From Sperchopsis tessellata (Eukaryota > Arthropoda > Insecta > Coleoptera > Hydrophilidae), in NCBI GenBank assembly GCA_033557685.1, contig JAWQRN010000469.1, positions 1 to 29,234 of the forward strand: 29,234 nt of DNA, read 5' to 3'. Below the pieces are notes generated by a model, which made no database searches, was not told where the DNA came from, and saw only the letters and a list, made by a program, of their open reading frames with translations. The translations under genes and the position numbers were made by a program. Each line of letters opens with the position of its first letter. Within the stretch, counting starts at the first letter, position 1. This document shows, in pieces, positions 1 to 10,042 of this stretch.

Positions 1-99
1 ATATATATATATATTGGAAAATGGCTATCAATAAGAATAGATTATTTGTTCTATAATCTATGTTTCGACTTGATTTGTTGAAATTTACACAGGATTTGC

Positions 100-695
100 A
101 TTTTTCAAAGAAACAAAATGGTTGCTATAGTTACATTTCATAGCAAGTTCTTTACATTTATAATAGTCAGTTTTCTTGTTTGTTATACTGATATTTAAGG
201 GTTAAATATATGGTGTAAATGTTCTGATAATTTTTTTATGCAGGGTAGTACTAAGAATTTCTAATTATCTGATTTGTGCCTTAGATTAATATAATGAAAG
301 TATAATTATTGATATAATAAATGCAAAAGTGTAATTATTATTAAGTATGGTTTCCCTAACTTTATTAAGGGTTTCTGATCTGTATTTTGGGAGTTGGTAA
401 TTGAATGGCTCTATCTGCCAAGCCCCTAATTACGTTTATTTTATGAATTTTAAGTTGTGAGGAATCAAAATTTAAATACCAGTCAGATCAGGTTGGTTTT
501 GTATATTATTTTATGTCTATTTTATTATTAGTTTTATAATAGTTGTGTCTAAAAAATGTATCGTATTGTATTTTTCTATTTCAATTATTGTTCTGGTATG
601 GAAGCTGTTGAAATTTTGTAAGATGATATCTTCCTTATCTTTGGGAATCGCAGTAATGCAATCATCTATATATCTTTAAAAAAAGGAATATGAAA
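100..695 (-). mobile_element. Penelope-like element fragment, reverse transcriptase region
   Basis: Translating the minus strand from about 690 downwards gives a Penelope-type reverse transcriptase segment. It opens with FKRYIDDCITAIPKDKEDII, which holds the YIDD catalytic motif. It continues through FLDTTII, then KIHKINVIRGLADRAIQLP and PKYRSETLNKVRETILNNN, and ends with a piece around PCIKKLSEHLHHIF. These follow the order of the palm-thumb and linker region of Penelope-like elements. At least two frame changes and several stops break it, so it is a relic. The GIY-YIG endonuclease part is not visible here. It lies just downstream of the BESS gene in the same orientation. Assignment rests on recognised motifs, not on a search. 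Confidence 0.72.
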
Positions 696-701
696 GTCAA
701 A

Positions 702-707
702 TTTATT
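702..707 (-). promoter_or_regulatory. poly(A) signal of the BESS gene (candidate)
   Basis: AATAAA on the minus strand, 53 bases beyond the TGA stop of the BESS-motif gene. Position and spacing fit a short 3' UTR that ends before the Penelope remnant. Confidence 0.4.
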
Positions 708-759
708 AAGAATTGTGGCTTCTAAATCCTCCATTACGAGGTTTTCTATCATTAGTATA

Positions 760-1866
760 TCAGGAAAAATTTCTTAAAGAAAACACGGATAACGATTTAC
801 TTTCGTTTACTCTGTCATACATGATGCCATACAATATTTCTAGAAAACTAATACGAATATACAGTTTTGATTTGGAATCCAATCCTTTAAAGAACGGTAT
901 AAGACCCAAATAAAAGACCTCATCGTCATCTTGTAGTTGCACTGGTTTCGTCGGATTGTACACTGTGTCTTTCTTAATATTCAGTTGACCTTTCTCCACG
1001 GCTGTAAAAGTCACTTGGTACAAAGCATCCTGCAGCTGCACTCGTAACTTCATCTTTTTATCAGAAGGCAAACACTTAATATAAGGCAATAAACTTTCTA
1101 TAAATGTTTCGTCATCATCCAAATTCTCAAATGCCTTAGCAGGACAACTAGGACCACCGCAAGTATCAAATACTGTAGTAACTGCATGAAGAGGACAATT
1201 TGGGTTAGTACACTGTGCTGGAGTTGGTGGAGGTTGATAAGGCATAGGTGGTGCACAAGAAATAGTGGGAGGTTGGCAAGGAACCATAGGGGGTGCAAAC
1301 TTGACTAAAGGTGGTAGACAAGGTGGATTTGAGGTACGATGATGTTCACATGGTATTACTTTAGGTGGACAAGGAAGAACATTAGGTCCACAAGGTGGTC
1401 CACATGAACCTCCCATAGAACCAAGTGCTGGAAAAGTAGGTCCGCAGGGTGAAACTCTACCCATTGGTCTTGGTGGACATTTAATCATCATATCAGTAAT
1501 GTAAGCATTTTGTAGTTTCTCCCATTTATCCCGAAACTCTTCTCCTTCACTTTTATGAGAACACGTACTGTTTGGTAAATCATAATTTGGGCATTTTGGG
1601 TAAACGGGATTGCAGGCTGCTGTGCCATATGTTGGAAGTTTTCTTGGTACATAGTTACAATAGAAGTGGCCATATCCTTTGGTATAGTCATCATCGTCCA
1701 TTGGCTTAGGGCAACATCCTTCACATGCATGATGGTTATTACTATCTGGCAGTAAAATAAAGGCGTTATGATGAACACATTGACCACATTGCTCTTCTCG
1801 CTCAATGTTCTGTAAATCGCATATCAGTCTTCTGAGTTTTTCATGGAAATCTTCATTTCCACACAT
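760..1866 (-). CDS. Cys/Pro-rich protein with two tandem BESS-like motifs
   Basis: An intronless reading frame of 368 residues. The ATG at 1866 is supported by an in-frame TAA six codons upstream. Residues 1-60 hold two CxxC pairs (C27/C30 and C48/C51), a possible zinc-binding knuckle, then an acidic DDDD run. Residues 70-245 are rich in Cys and Pro (CGPP, CPP and CQPP repeats) and look unstructured. The C-terminus carries two BESS-like blocks, about 250-288 (DDDETFIESLLPYIKCLP...) and 313-351 (DDDEVFYLGLIPFFKGL...). Each starts with an acidic cap and ends in an amphipathic helix. BESS motifs mediate protein-protein contacts in insect chromatin proteins, usually behind a MADF domain; no MADF domain is visible here. 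A nuclear or chromatin role is inference. The absence of introns could mean a retrocopy, but the frame is fully open. The product is not otherwise recognised. Confidence 0.75.
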   Translation of the reverse strand: MCGNEDFHEKLRRLICDLQNIEREEQCGQCVHHNAFILLPDSNNHHACEGCCPKPMDDDDYTKGYGHFYCNYVPRKLPTYGTAACNPVYPKCPNYDLPNSTCSHKSEGEEFRDKWEKLQNAYITDMMIKCPPRPMGRVSPCGPTFPALGSMGGSCGPPCGPNVLPCPPKVIPCEHHRTSNPPCLPPLVKFAPPMVPCQPPTISCAPPMPYQPPPTPAQCTNPNCPLHAVTTVFDTCGGPSCPAKAFENLDDDETFIESLLPYIKCLPSDKKMKLRVQLQDALYQVTFTAVEKGQLNIKKDTVYNPTKPVQLQDDDEVFYLGLIPFFKGLDSKSKLYIRISFLEILYGIMYDRVNESKSLSVFSLRNFS

Positions 1867-2533
1867 GATTGTGTGGATTAATTATATTCACTGAGAATTT
1901 GGATGCATGTAAAATGATTACATTGGATGAACTATGATACTTGAAAATATGTCAAATGTTAGCTGTCATAACAAATAAATGACAGTGAAATAGTATAGAC
2001 GTCAGTTTCTACTCAGACTCCAGTTTATATCACCATTTTTTCGTGCATCGTTACTAAGTGGTTTATTTTCGTAATATGATGTTTAATGATTAATGGCCTT
2101 ACAAATTTTCTAATACTAGGGCGTGTCAATCTATATAAAGTTAGTTTTAACGAATGGCAAAACCTGCAAAAACTGCTAGTGGGCAACAGTGTTCTAAACT
2201 CAAATCTTAACAACATTCTTTTTCAATTTAATTTGATTGATCTAGATAAAACTAATTGTGGACAGGATTTGTTACCACGTCCTTGCCATTAACAAAGTAT
2301 TGCCGACGCAACCTAGTATTAAAATATTCACTCTCTAACAGAACGAAATATGTAATTGATATATGTAATATAGCAGTAATATCAATAAATTGTTCAAAAA
2401 CATATTTAATACTAAAAGGGTTAGTTTGTCTATATACTTTATTTCTTTATTAAATTAAAGATATTTGCTAGTTAAGCATGTAGCTTACATTACAGAATCA
2501 CCATATAATATGTAAATTATTAACTGTATTTTA
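1867..2533. other. AT-rich intergenic stretch upstream of the BESS gene
   Basis: No coding sequence or repeat could be supported. Because it lies 5' of the minus-strand BESS gene it should contain that gene's promoter, but I see no clear core element. The short open frames on both strands have low-complexity products. Confidence 0.4.
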
Positions 2534-3420
2534 TTCAGGTTTTCCATGAGATAACCTTGTGTTGGCTTTTCATCTTGTCGACGTTTCATCCACCGTTGCA
2601 GGGTACTTATCTAGACATGGTAGATCTCGGAAGTACTAGATATTGTCTGCATAGAAATCATAGATCTTCCAAGTTTTATATCCGTGGGCCTGACTCGTTT
2701 TGACTGGGATTAAAGTTGGCTGGGACTATCTTCTATTGGCTGAGAGCCATATGGCTAGCCAGAGCTTCCGTAGTGTATACTTCCAAGAAGGTACAAATGG
2801 ATAGCAGTTCTCATGATTTAGATATTTTTATTTTTCGATGAACGCCCTTATTATTCTAGGGAAATAATTATAAGACTCGGCGAGAATTTGAATGCCCTTA
2901 AAATATCGTGGTCTGATTCCAAATTATTTTCCACTGATGAGGATATTGCAAACTGATTGAGACGAGTTTTCCATTCGTACTCTCTGCAGCGAGTGAAGTT
3001 CATTATTTTTACCTGAACTTCGTACACCAAACCGCATATCCATATAATTCTCTATATTCCAGTGGACTGCAGGGAAATTGAGTGTTTCGAAGATAATATG
3101 TTTTCGTAGTGCTCGTGCTAATTTTTAAATGCTGGATGGACGTTGTATACCCGAATACGTGTATCTGTTGGTTATGGGGGTATTTTTGTATTTGCTAAGT
3201 TCTTCGGATAATGTATCTTTTCTCTGGGACTGAAAGCTCTATAGACAAGGGAATTCACCACTGATATGACATGGATGTACCTATTAGTATGTGTCTACGA
3301 ATGTATCCACATATCTAACCAACATTTCAGCTTCAGGAGGGCAGACACTAATACTTCTTCCTTAAAAATGTTTGCGATAACCGAAAAGCGTGGCGAGTAT
3401 GTAGATCTTAGGCATACTTC
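2534..3420 (-). mobile_element. Penelope-like element fragment: RT remnant, GIY-YIG domain and 3' end
   Basis: The minus strand reads, from 3420 downwards, a Penelope RT block (VIANIFKEEVLVSALLKLKC, where the usual YVDD position has decayed to MWIHS). A deletion follows, then VVNSLVYRAFSPREK, then a GIY-YIG endonuclease remnant around CGLVY and RCREYEWKTRLNQFAIS. The noncoding 3' part (2534-2790) ends in a 36-base block, 2534-2569, that matches 26243-26278 with about four differences. The same stretch order (CGLVY...REHERQSRLKQF) is seen in the 26.5-26.9 kb copy, so these are two members of one family. There are many stops and frameshifts. Confidence 0.72.
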
Positions 3421-3943
3421 TGCTAAGTGAACTATGGTAGATAGTAATGACATATTAGTTAACAGCTGATGGATAATTAGAATGAAATCGTTACCAGAAA
3501 CCTTTGCAAACAGAGGAACTAAAACTTATTTAGAACCATTTTAGAAATGTTCTCGATGTATAATGATGATGTTCTAATAAACTGTCCGAGATCTGTATTA
3601 TATATATATATATATATAAATATAAATATATATATAAACTAATATATTGTATATACGATTTATTTTGAGTATTTTTTCTCGTTACATTGGATTATTCCTC
3701 ATTAATGACCACTATTTTAGGACTTTTAGAAATAATATTCCCAGCGGTATAAACATCGCATTAATGCCTTCTTTGGCTAAAACATAATCATTTGTTTGTA
3801 GCAATTAATTTTCATTGAAAGAAATTTGTTATATTACAACACAATCAGTATCTGTCTCAGGGTCATAAACGCAAAATAATTATTCATCTTCAAATATTTT
3901 TTTGCAAACTTATTTGTTCGTTCCATGTTTTTATTATTTTTTT
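3421..3943. repeat. AT-rich spacer with a TA dinucleotide repeat at about 3599-3640
   Basis: The only structure seen is a run of (TA)n near 3599-3640 followed by imperfect ATATAA units. No coding sequence is supported in the rest. Confidence 0.5.
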
Positions 3944-4190
3944 TTATTTTGCAAATAACCCATTGCAAATAACATTTTTAACGGGTGTGCTGGTTAAAAT
4001 TTCCCGTCTTCGTTTTCTTCTATTTGTAATTTTCCTTGCCTCTGCTTTTTGATACGGCCTTAAAACGACGGATGATACACATTCCTGAGACATAGATGGA
4101 GTTGTAGGATTTAGACATCCAGACTGAAAATCTTTGTCGCTGAAACTGTTGGCCATATTCCTGTCGTTTCAAATCCACTGATAATATGTT
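3944..4190 (-). pseudogene. pogo/Tigger (DDE_1) transposase C-terminal tail remnant
   Basis: On the minus strand a frame reads GFETTGIWP, then after a frame change NSFSDKDFQSG, then VVLRPYQKAEARKITNRRKR and REILTSTPVKN. The order 'GF..TGI.P', 'F...DF', 'RP.PKA.PRK...R+K', 'ILT.TP.K' is the C-terminal tail seen after the DDE_1 domain in pogo/Tigger/jerky-type transposases. The catalytic domain is not visible upstream, so this is a truncated relic. It could belong to the same superfamily as the 10.0-10.7 kb relic, but the parts do not overlap. Confidence 0.55.
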
Positions 4191-4321
4191 TCATGTTAAA
4201 TAAACTCTCATTAGCTTTTTTATAGATATGTGCATTTTCATATATGGTTGAAATTATTCCATCTATTTATTACAATACATGATATGTTGTTGAGGAGTAG
4301 TGACGTTCCATATATTATATT

Positions 4322-4372
4322 ATAATCTAGTCGACCGGTTTTGAGGCATCGCTCGTCATCTTCAGGACAAAC
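4322..4372 (-). repeat. Retroelement terminal motif, hairpin-like (GATGA ... AAAAC ... GGTCGAC)
   Basis: The minus strand reads CTGAAGATGACGAG, CGATGC, CTCAAAACCGGTCGAC. GAG and CTC can pair around a six-base loop. A related GAAACGTCGAC occurs at 2577-2591 inside the Penelope 3' end. Blocks of this form recur near the ends of animal retroelements. The flanks show no coding sequence, so the parent element is not certain. Confidence 0.35.
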
Positions 4373-6633
4373 TAGTTATTAAAGATAATACAATAAAGAA
4401 GAAATAAGAAAATGCATCAAGACCAATCCGGTTATCATGTTTGTGGAATGAAAATGTTAGGCTATAATTTTACTGCATATTTAACAATGAAATATTACCC
4501 TTTCAATTGATGCTAAATAATAATTCATAAAATAAAAGTACTAAATAAATTTATCAAATGTAAAGTACGGCAAATATTTTTTTTTTCAAATACATACTGA
4601 AATCTAAAATTACTTACCTAGCTTGCATTTTTCACAACACTGTTCCAACACTGCATGATGTAACTAACCACAGAACCACAAAGTTACTGCTGCATTATCT
4701 CTAATAAATTGCCTAAATAATAGGGGGCATTTGAAGTGACACACTATACCCCACGATATACGTACCCCACCTTCCTAAAATTATTTATAACTATTTTGAT
4801 AAAAATTAAATTGAGTCTTGCAGCAGTTATAAATAATTTTGTTGTTGTGCCATACACATAATCAGGTTCCAGTTGTATCTTTCTACAAAAGCAATACACG
4901 AGTACTCCTGTGACTACCTAGTACGGTCGGCTAACTGATGTCTAATCTCCACAATTAGTCATCTAAAATTTTCATTACCGTAGAAGTCCACTTAAGTAAC
5001 ACTTGAGACAGCATACAGATTAATGGAGCGCCGCTTCCTATGCTTTTCGTGTTAAGTGGAAACTGCACGGGAAATCCGAAACCTTAGAGTTCTCCTTGCA
5101 TATTTTCTAGGAGAGGAATAAGCCAGCTATATGCGAGAACTATACGTGGGTTTCTTGTATCTAACCTTACTATTATTATTTATATAATTATATTTAAAAA
5201 ACAACCATATTTATATTCAATATAACTTAAATTTACCTACTATGAATTATGGGTTAGTGGAACCAATAGGCAATATATAACATCTATGTGTAAGTGGAGG
5301 CAGTATTCCTATATTTTACTATTTACCAACAATTATGAATAATTGCATGTGCACTCTCATGTTCTATCAAATAACAATTAACTGTGTAGCGAATATGTCT
5401 TTCCATACTATATTAATTAATCAACATCTGGAGGGGAGCTTCAAGTAACTTCGTCATATGTAAACCAACAACGAGTTTGCTATGATTTAATTGTCGACTG
5501 ACTCGTTCTAACTTACACTTACAACTACTCTGCGCTGCAGTGAATGTCAGATGTGATGTACATAGTTATATATGTTTAGCAATTATTTAACGTGAGTTGA
5601 TTCATTGGAGCTGGTAGCTTTACCTACCTGTGCCGAAGGATATTACGAACCGCCACAGGGATATTTCCTTACAGAAATCTTCATCTTGAATTTTATCCCA
5701 GTTTTGTAGGGTTTGTAATGTTAGTTATTTAGTAAGTAAAAAACAGTTTTTTCAGCATCAGTGTCTAACTCATATGATTCTATTGAATCTAATAAATTAT
5801 GTATTTCGTCTTTCGACGTCAATGAGGTGTTGTGTTTATGTCGATTGGTTGTATATACGATGTTTCGAGAGGAACTAGAAGGTTAAGTATTTACATTTGT
5901 TATAATTACTTTAGTATGGCTACATTTAAAACGTATTCGTACTTTTGGGTACTTAATTTAAATAGAAATAATGCTAATGCGCCTTATGCACAGAACTCGG
6001 ATTTCCGAATAGTTACAGTATTCCAGTTATGATGTAGACAATCCTATCTTTAAATTAGGTGATCTCAAAATGTATTTTTCATTTATCACACAGTACGTTA
6101 ATATTTTTAGAAAAAAACGGCACTATTCCATATGCCAACGTGTTATACAGTAATTTAAGTAATTTTTATAACTGATAATTAAGATACATGAATAAATCAA
6201 ATTATAAAGCCCATTCATAATATATACAATAATTGAGTATGCAGATGCTCTCGTTGTATTTATCGAATTAATTATTACTTGATAATTATCAATCACAAAT
6301 ATTATAAATTATTAGCAAATGAATAATTACTGACTAATTAGTAGATAGAGTATATGATAACATTGTAGTAAAATATTTATGTTACTAATTATATAGTTAA
6401 TATTTTTCGGGGAATTGTAACGTTTTAGAATTAGCATAGATTTACCATGTATTAAATATAGATTAAATTAATGGTATTAAATGATTACATAGTGTAGGTT
6501 TTTCTATGAGCATGTTTATTACAAATAAAAACTCAGCGGCTTTCAGTCTCAAAAATATCAGCCCAGATCAACAGTGAAACTGAAGTACTTTTAAAACTAT
6601 AACATCCATAACTTTGTGTATATTTCTATGTTA
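4373..6633. other. Long AT-rich stretch without a supported gene
   Basis: Two things stand out. A perfect 16-bp inverted repeat lies at 4777-4792 and 4825-4840. On the minus strand between about 5830 and 5700 there is a short acidic reading stretch (SKDEIHNLLDSIESYELD) that resembles transposase or gag termini but is too short to assign. Otherwise I see only AT-rich noncoding sequence, with a somewhat GC-richer and unidentified patch at 4900-5150. Confidence 0.4.
4777..4840. repeat. Perfect 16-bp inverted repeat (hairpin)
   Basis: AAAATTATTTATAACT at 4777-4792 is followed, after 32 bases, by its exact reverse complement at 4825-4840. It may be the core of a small foldback element; no target duplication was found. 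Confidence 0.6.
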
Positions 6634-6909
6634 ATTTATTTCACGTCGGCCTATTTCCGCTACTATGGTCAACCACCGATGCCAGGGATTAGCCACCCAC
6701 ACATAGGAATTTTACCGCACCTACTGTTCCAACTGAAATTTGTTTTTTTTTTACGTGCACGTGGTCTTCATTTTACCTACAATACACTCAGAAGACGAGC
6801 ATCACAAACACTTTTTTCCTTAATCACTAAAAGCCGACCGACTCTGGGTCTCGAACCCGAGACCCCAGCTTAGTAGCCTAGTACTTAACCACTAAGCTAA
6901 CAAGACGGC
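6634..6909 (-). mobile_element. tRNA-derived SINE, copy A
   Basis: The minus-strand head (from 6909) looks like a tRNA promoter. It has an A box TAGCTTAGTGG (6889-6899) and a B box GGTTCGAGACC (6847-6857), spaced as in pol III genes. The body runs to an AAATAAATTAA-like tail near 6634. The end portion, read on plus as CTATTTCCGCTACTATGG and TGTTCCAACTGAAA, recurs at 23.3 kb, which shows a dispersed family. The tRNA-like part cannot fold a proper acceptor stem, so it is a SINE head and not a functional tRNA. Confidence 0.7.
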
Positions 6910-7859
6910 TTTTCTGTATTGATAATTTCAAATATGTAAATATGAACCTGAGGATTTTGGAATGTTGATTGATTCAAAACTTTTGTGTTGCAAACAATGT
7001 TTTTGGGCTTAATACTGTAAATTCTCTACAAGTTTTCGAAGGATTAATTTCATTTTTCAACTCACCAGGAATATTTGTTTTTAAGTCTGGAATAACTATT
7101 ACGCATATCTCTTTTCTATAAGTATTTTTTTTAATTTATTCAGTTCATCTCAACGGCATACTCCTGATAACTGCATAATAAAAACACCTTTCTCCATTAG
7201 AAAATTGTAATCAAGTTTTTATAATATAAATTTGAATTTATCTCTCCTGTTATATAATATTTCGTGTTCAACACACTCCAATTTTAAAAACGCTATTAGT
7301 TTTGAAAACGTATTTACGTTTTCCTTTACACGCAAAGTTGATATTTACATTGAATATTTAGACCAAAACTTTCAATGTTTGAATGAAATATTTTAAAACT
7401 AGAGATTCACTCCTCTTCATTTTCTTTCTGGTAGTGGTTCTCGATTTTTCTGGTAACAACTTCCGGGTGGCAGTGACAGCCACTTCTTGAATTTCAATTC
7501 ATTTAGAACCTGAGTTTCAGACTTTAATAAAATTAATTAATTCCTTCTAGAAGAGTTCTATTTATGCATGCAAATCATAGATCGTGTCTAACGTGGATTG
7601 TGATGAGTATTTTAGATTTTGCGTAAGAAGTCTTAGTATAAAAAAATTTTAAGTCTAGACCCAACATTAACAGACATGTTGTAGGTATTTTATCTCTTTT
7701 GAGAAATCATGCATTACGAATTACAGGCTTATTTTGAAATTCCAAACTTTTATCAGACTAGTAGTAATAATGAATATTTATTAAACATAAAAATTAAAAA
7801 TAACACATATGCAAAACAAATTACTTTATAACTTAGTCTTCTTTCTTTTGCTTCCATTT
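6910..7859. other. AT-rich spacer, no supported feature
   Basis: No gene or repeat structure could be supported. Around 7410-7500 the minus strand has a short basic reading stretch (VTATRKLLPEKSRTTTRKK) of no assignable family. Confidence 0.4.
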
Positions 7860-8960
7860 CACCAGCCTGTCACGTCACATTTCTCCTCCAAATAATATTC
7901 TTCATCCAAGCAAGCTCGTCTTTATTTTCCTCCAATACAATTTCCATTCTCATGCGTTCCAGGAAATCCTTAGTGTTAAGGTAAGCCGTCAAAAGATGGT
8001 GTATTGATTCCACTTCCTCTCTACAGACTCTATATATCATATATTTGTCTGTCAGCCACCTCATACTACTTCTCTCCTTATTCTGAAGCAAGCCACAGTG
8101 CTTATATTTCCTTTGACAATAAATATTTGGGAACTGCTCCAAATTTGACAGTTCTCCTATAAGTATCATTACTCTGTATCCTATTGAATATTATATGATG
8201 CTCCGTGTCCTTCCTTCCGTCTGTTATCTCTTCTCCATACTCCGTCCACCCAGTCTCATCCATTCTATCTTATCATCTCCCTCCCTCTCTAAAGAATTTC
8301 CTTCTTTCCGAATACCACCTGATAAATCTGTTGAACCGCTATTTCCTTTGCAACTCTACCCATACACTTTCCACGTGTTTTTCCCTACCATTAATATAGT
8401 CTATGCCTGTTATTTTTCGCAAGAACCAAATAGTTTGATGTAGTTTTATTCAGTAGTAGTAGTAGTCTTAGTGTACATTGTATGCCCTATATCTGTATCC
8501 TTTCCAGCTACTCCTTTAGCTTGAACAGCATGATTGTTGTTCTCCAATCGTTCTGAAATTTTCTCTTTCCGTATTTGGCCCATTGCTGATTTTGCCTTAT
8601 TTATCACAGGTTTCAAATGCGGCTTTCTACTATTGGTCTCTTTAAAGCAGAACCCCAATTATTTATAGTTGACCGTTTCAATTGTATTTTCCTTCAACTT
8701 CCATTCCAGAGCTTTTCTTCTTCACCTCCTTTTCGAAATATCATAATCCTAGATTTTTCCGTATTTAGATCCAGCTCCTTATCTTCCAAACCTTTTTTAG
8801 AACCTTCCTCGTTTCATTTGAGTCATTCGTCAGCAAATTATACTGTTCTTCCAACCTGTACATTTTCTAGTTCTCGTACCAAGTCCACCATATACAATGT
8901 AAACAGGATATGACTGAGCAGGCAGCCCTGCCTTTTAGAGGCCACGTCTCACTGGCAAAA
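7860..8960 (-). mobile_element. Non-LTR retrotransposon fragment, RT to C-terminus
   Basis: Read downwards from 8960 on the minus strand, the order is RQGCLLSHILFTLYMVDL (RT motif 'QGCPLSP.LF'), then FADE where the YADD box belongs (second catalytic Asp now Glu), then LDLNTEKSRIMIFRKGG. Next come KPVINKAKSAMGQI, a basic linker, and a terminal block with YRVCREEVESIHHLL, a decayed Cys-His knuckle, ending near LAWMKNIIWRRN. This is the usual RT-to-terminus order of LINE ORF2 proteins. Several in-frame stops are present. The clade is uncertain. Confidence 0.65.
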
Positions 8961-9139
8961 CACTGCGTTAAAAACACAAAGGTATCTGCGACTTAAGTAA
9001 CTTGCTTAGACATCCAGTTGTACTCCATGGCAGCTTTGTTCTTCACGGTATCTCTAAAGAGATATCTCCATATATCGTTATGATCTGGCCCAAATACATG
9101 TATGATGTTACGGATTCGCCTTTATGCCTTTATGTTTGA

Positions 9140-9565
9140 AATCCAGAATTTCTATCAGTGGTTTTGCCTGTGATGACGCATGCTAGTGAGACATGGTCAT
9201 TAAAAGCCTCGCATATACAGAAGTTCAAAAGAACGCAAAAGAGTATTGAGTTAGGTTTGAGAATTTGTGATAGCAGGCGCTGTGCATGTATAAGCAGTCT
9301 GACTATGGTCAGGAATACTATAGGGACAGTAAAGATGCAAAAAATTACATGAGCAGGTCATCTTGGAAAGCGAGCGGATCATCAATGGTCCAAGGAATTA
9401 ACCTTTTAAGAGCTGAGAGACAATGTAAGGCCAAGAAGAAGACCCAATGACAGATAAGACAGAGAACTCAGAAGTTGTTTGGGAGTCACGTACATGAGAA
9501 GAACGCACAACCATTGAGAGTGGAAGGAACTTGGCAAGGTCAAGTAGTGGATGAATAATGGCTGA
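9140..9565 (+). mobile_element. RTE-like LINE 3' fragment
   Basis: The plus strand reads VLPVMTHASETWSLKASHIQ, then KFKRTQKSIELGLRICDSR, then after a stop AGHLGKRADHQWSKEL, RPRRRPNDR and EWKELGKVK. This is the characteristic post-RT tail of insect endonuclease-reverse transcriptases ('VLPVMTYG.ETW...K...QR.ME..M', 'WAGH.AR', 'GRP..RW.D', 'W..LGEA'). Stops are frequent. It sits head to head with the minus-strand LINE at 7.9-9.0 kb. Confidence 0.65.
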
Positions 9566-10042
9566 TTATGAAATATAATTATAGTCTGTAACCGTAAACA
9601 ATTCTGTATTGGGCGCAAATAGGCCAGCAACGTGCAGCACTCAAATTCGTATTCCGTTGACCATTCCATTGCCACACAAAAATATTATACCGTATGTCAG
9701 CATTTATTCTGAGACATAGGAAATACTATATAAATTAGGGAGTATCTAATATTTGCACCCCGAGCAGCGTTTTGTTGCATAATAATTGGGGACGGCATTT
9801 AAATTATATTTTTTAATAAATTAATTCATTTTAATCAATTAATTAAATGAGAAACATGCAATTCTATTACTAAAATTTAACCAACTATTTAAAAATGTTT
9901 ACTAAATCAAGGGAAAATAGAACTATATCGAACATAATAACTACTATATACATTTATTAAATTAAAATCACAGTTCAAAATAAACTTAAAACGAATTCTC
10001 TATCAAGTCCAATATACAAAAAAACAGTTAACAAATATTGTA
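9566..10042. other. AT-rich spacer, no supported feature
   Basis: Nothing codes convincingly. The right part (about 9760-10042) may be the noncoding 3' flank of the pogo remnant, but no terminal inverted repeat could be identified. Confidence 0.35.

Noticed and set aside
713..913. Plus-strand open frame over the end of the BESS gene
   Set aside because: Antisense shadow of the 760-1866 coding sequence; no motif and an arbitrary composition.
1098..1805. Two minus-strand frames inside the BESS gene
   Set aside because: Out-of-frame shadows; the 368-residue frame has the BESS motifs and covers the whole interval.
6835..6909. Possible functional tRNA gene on minus
   Set aside because: A and B boxes are present, but the acceptor and T stems do not pair, and the sequence continues into a SINE body with a second copy elsewhere.
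8195..8443. Plus-strand Ser/Pro/Leu-rich frames
   Set aside because: Antisense to the LINE linker region on minus; composition explained by that.
9406..9675. Minus-strand 89-residue frame
   Set aside because: Antisense of the RTE-like LINE tail on plus, which has family motifs.
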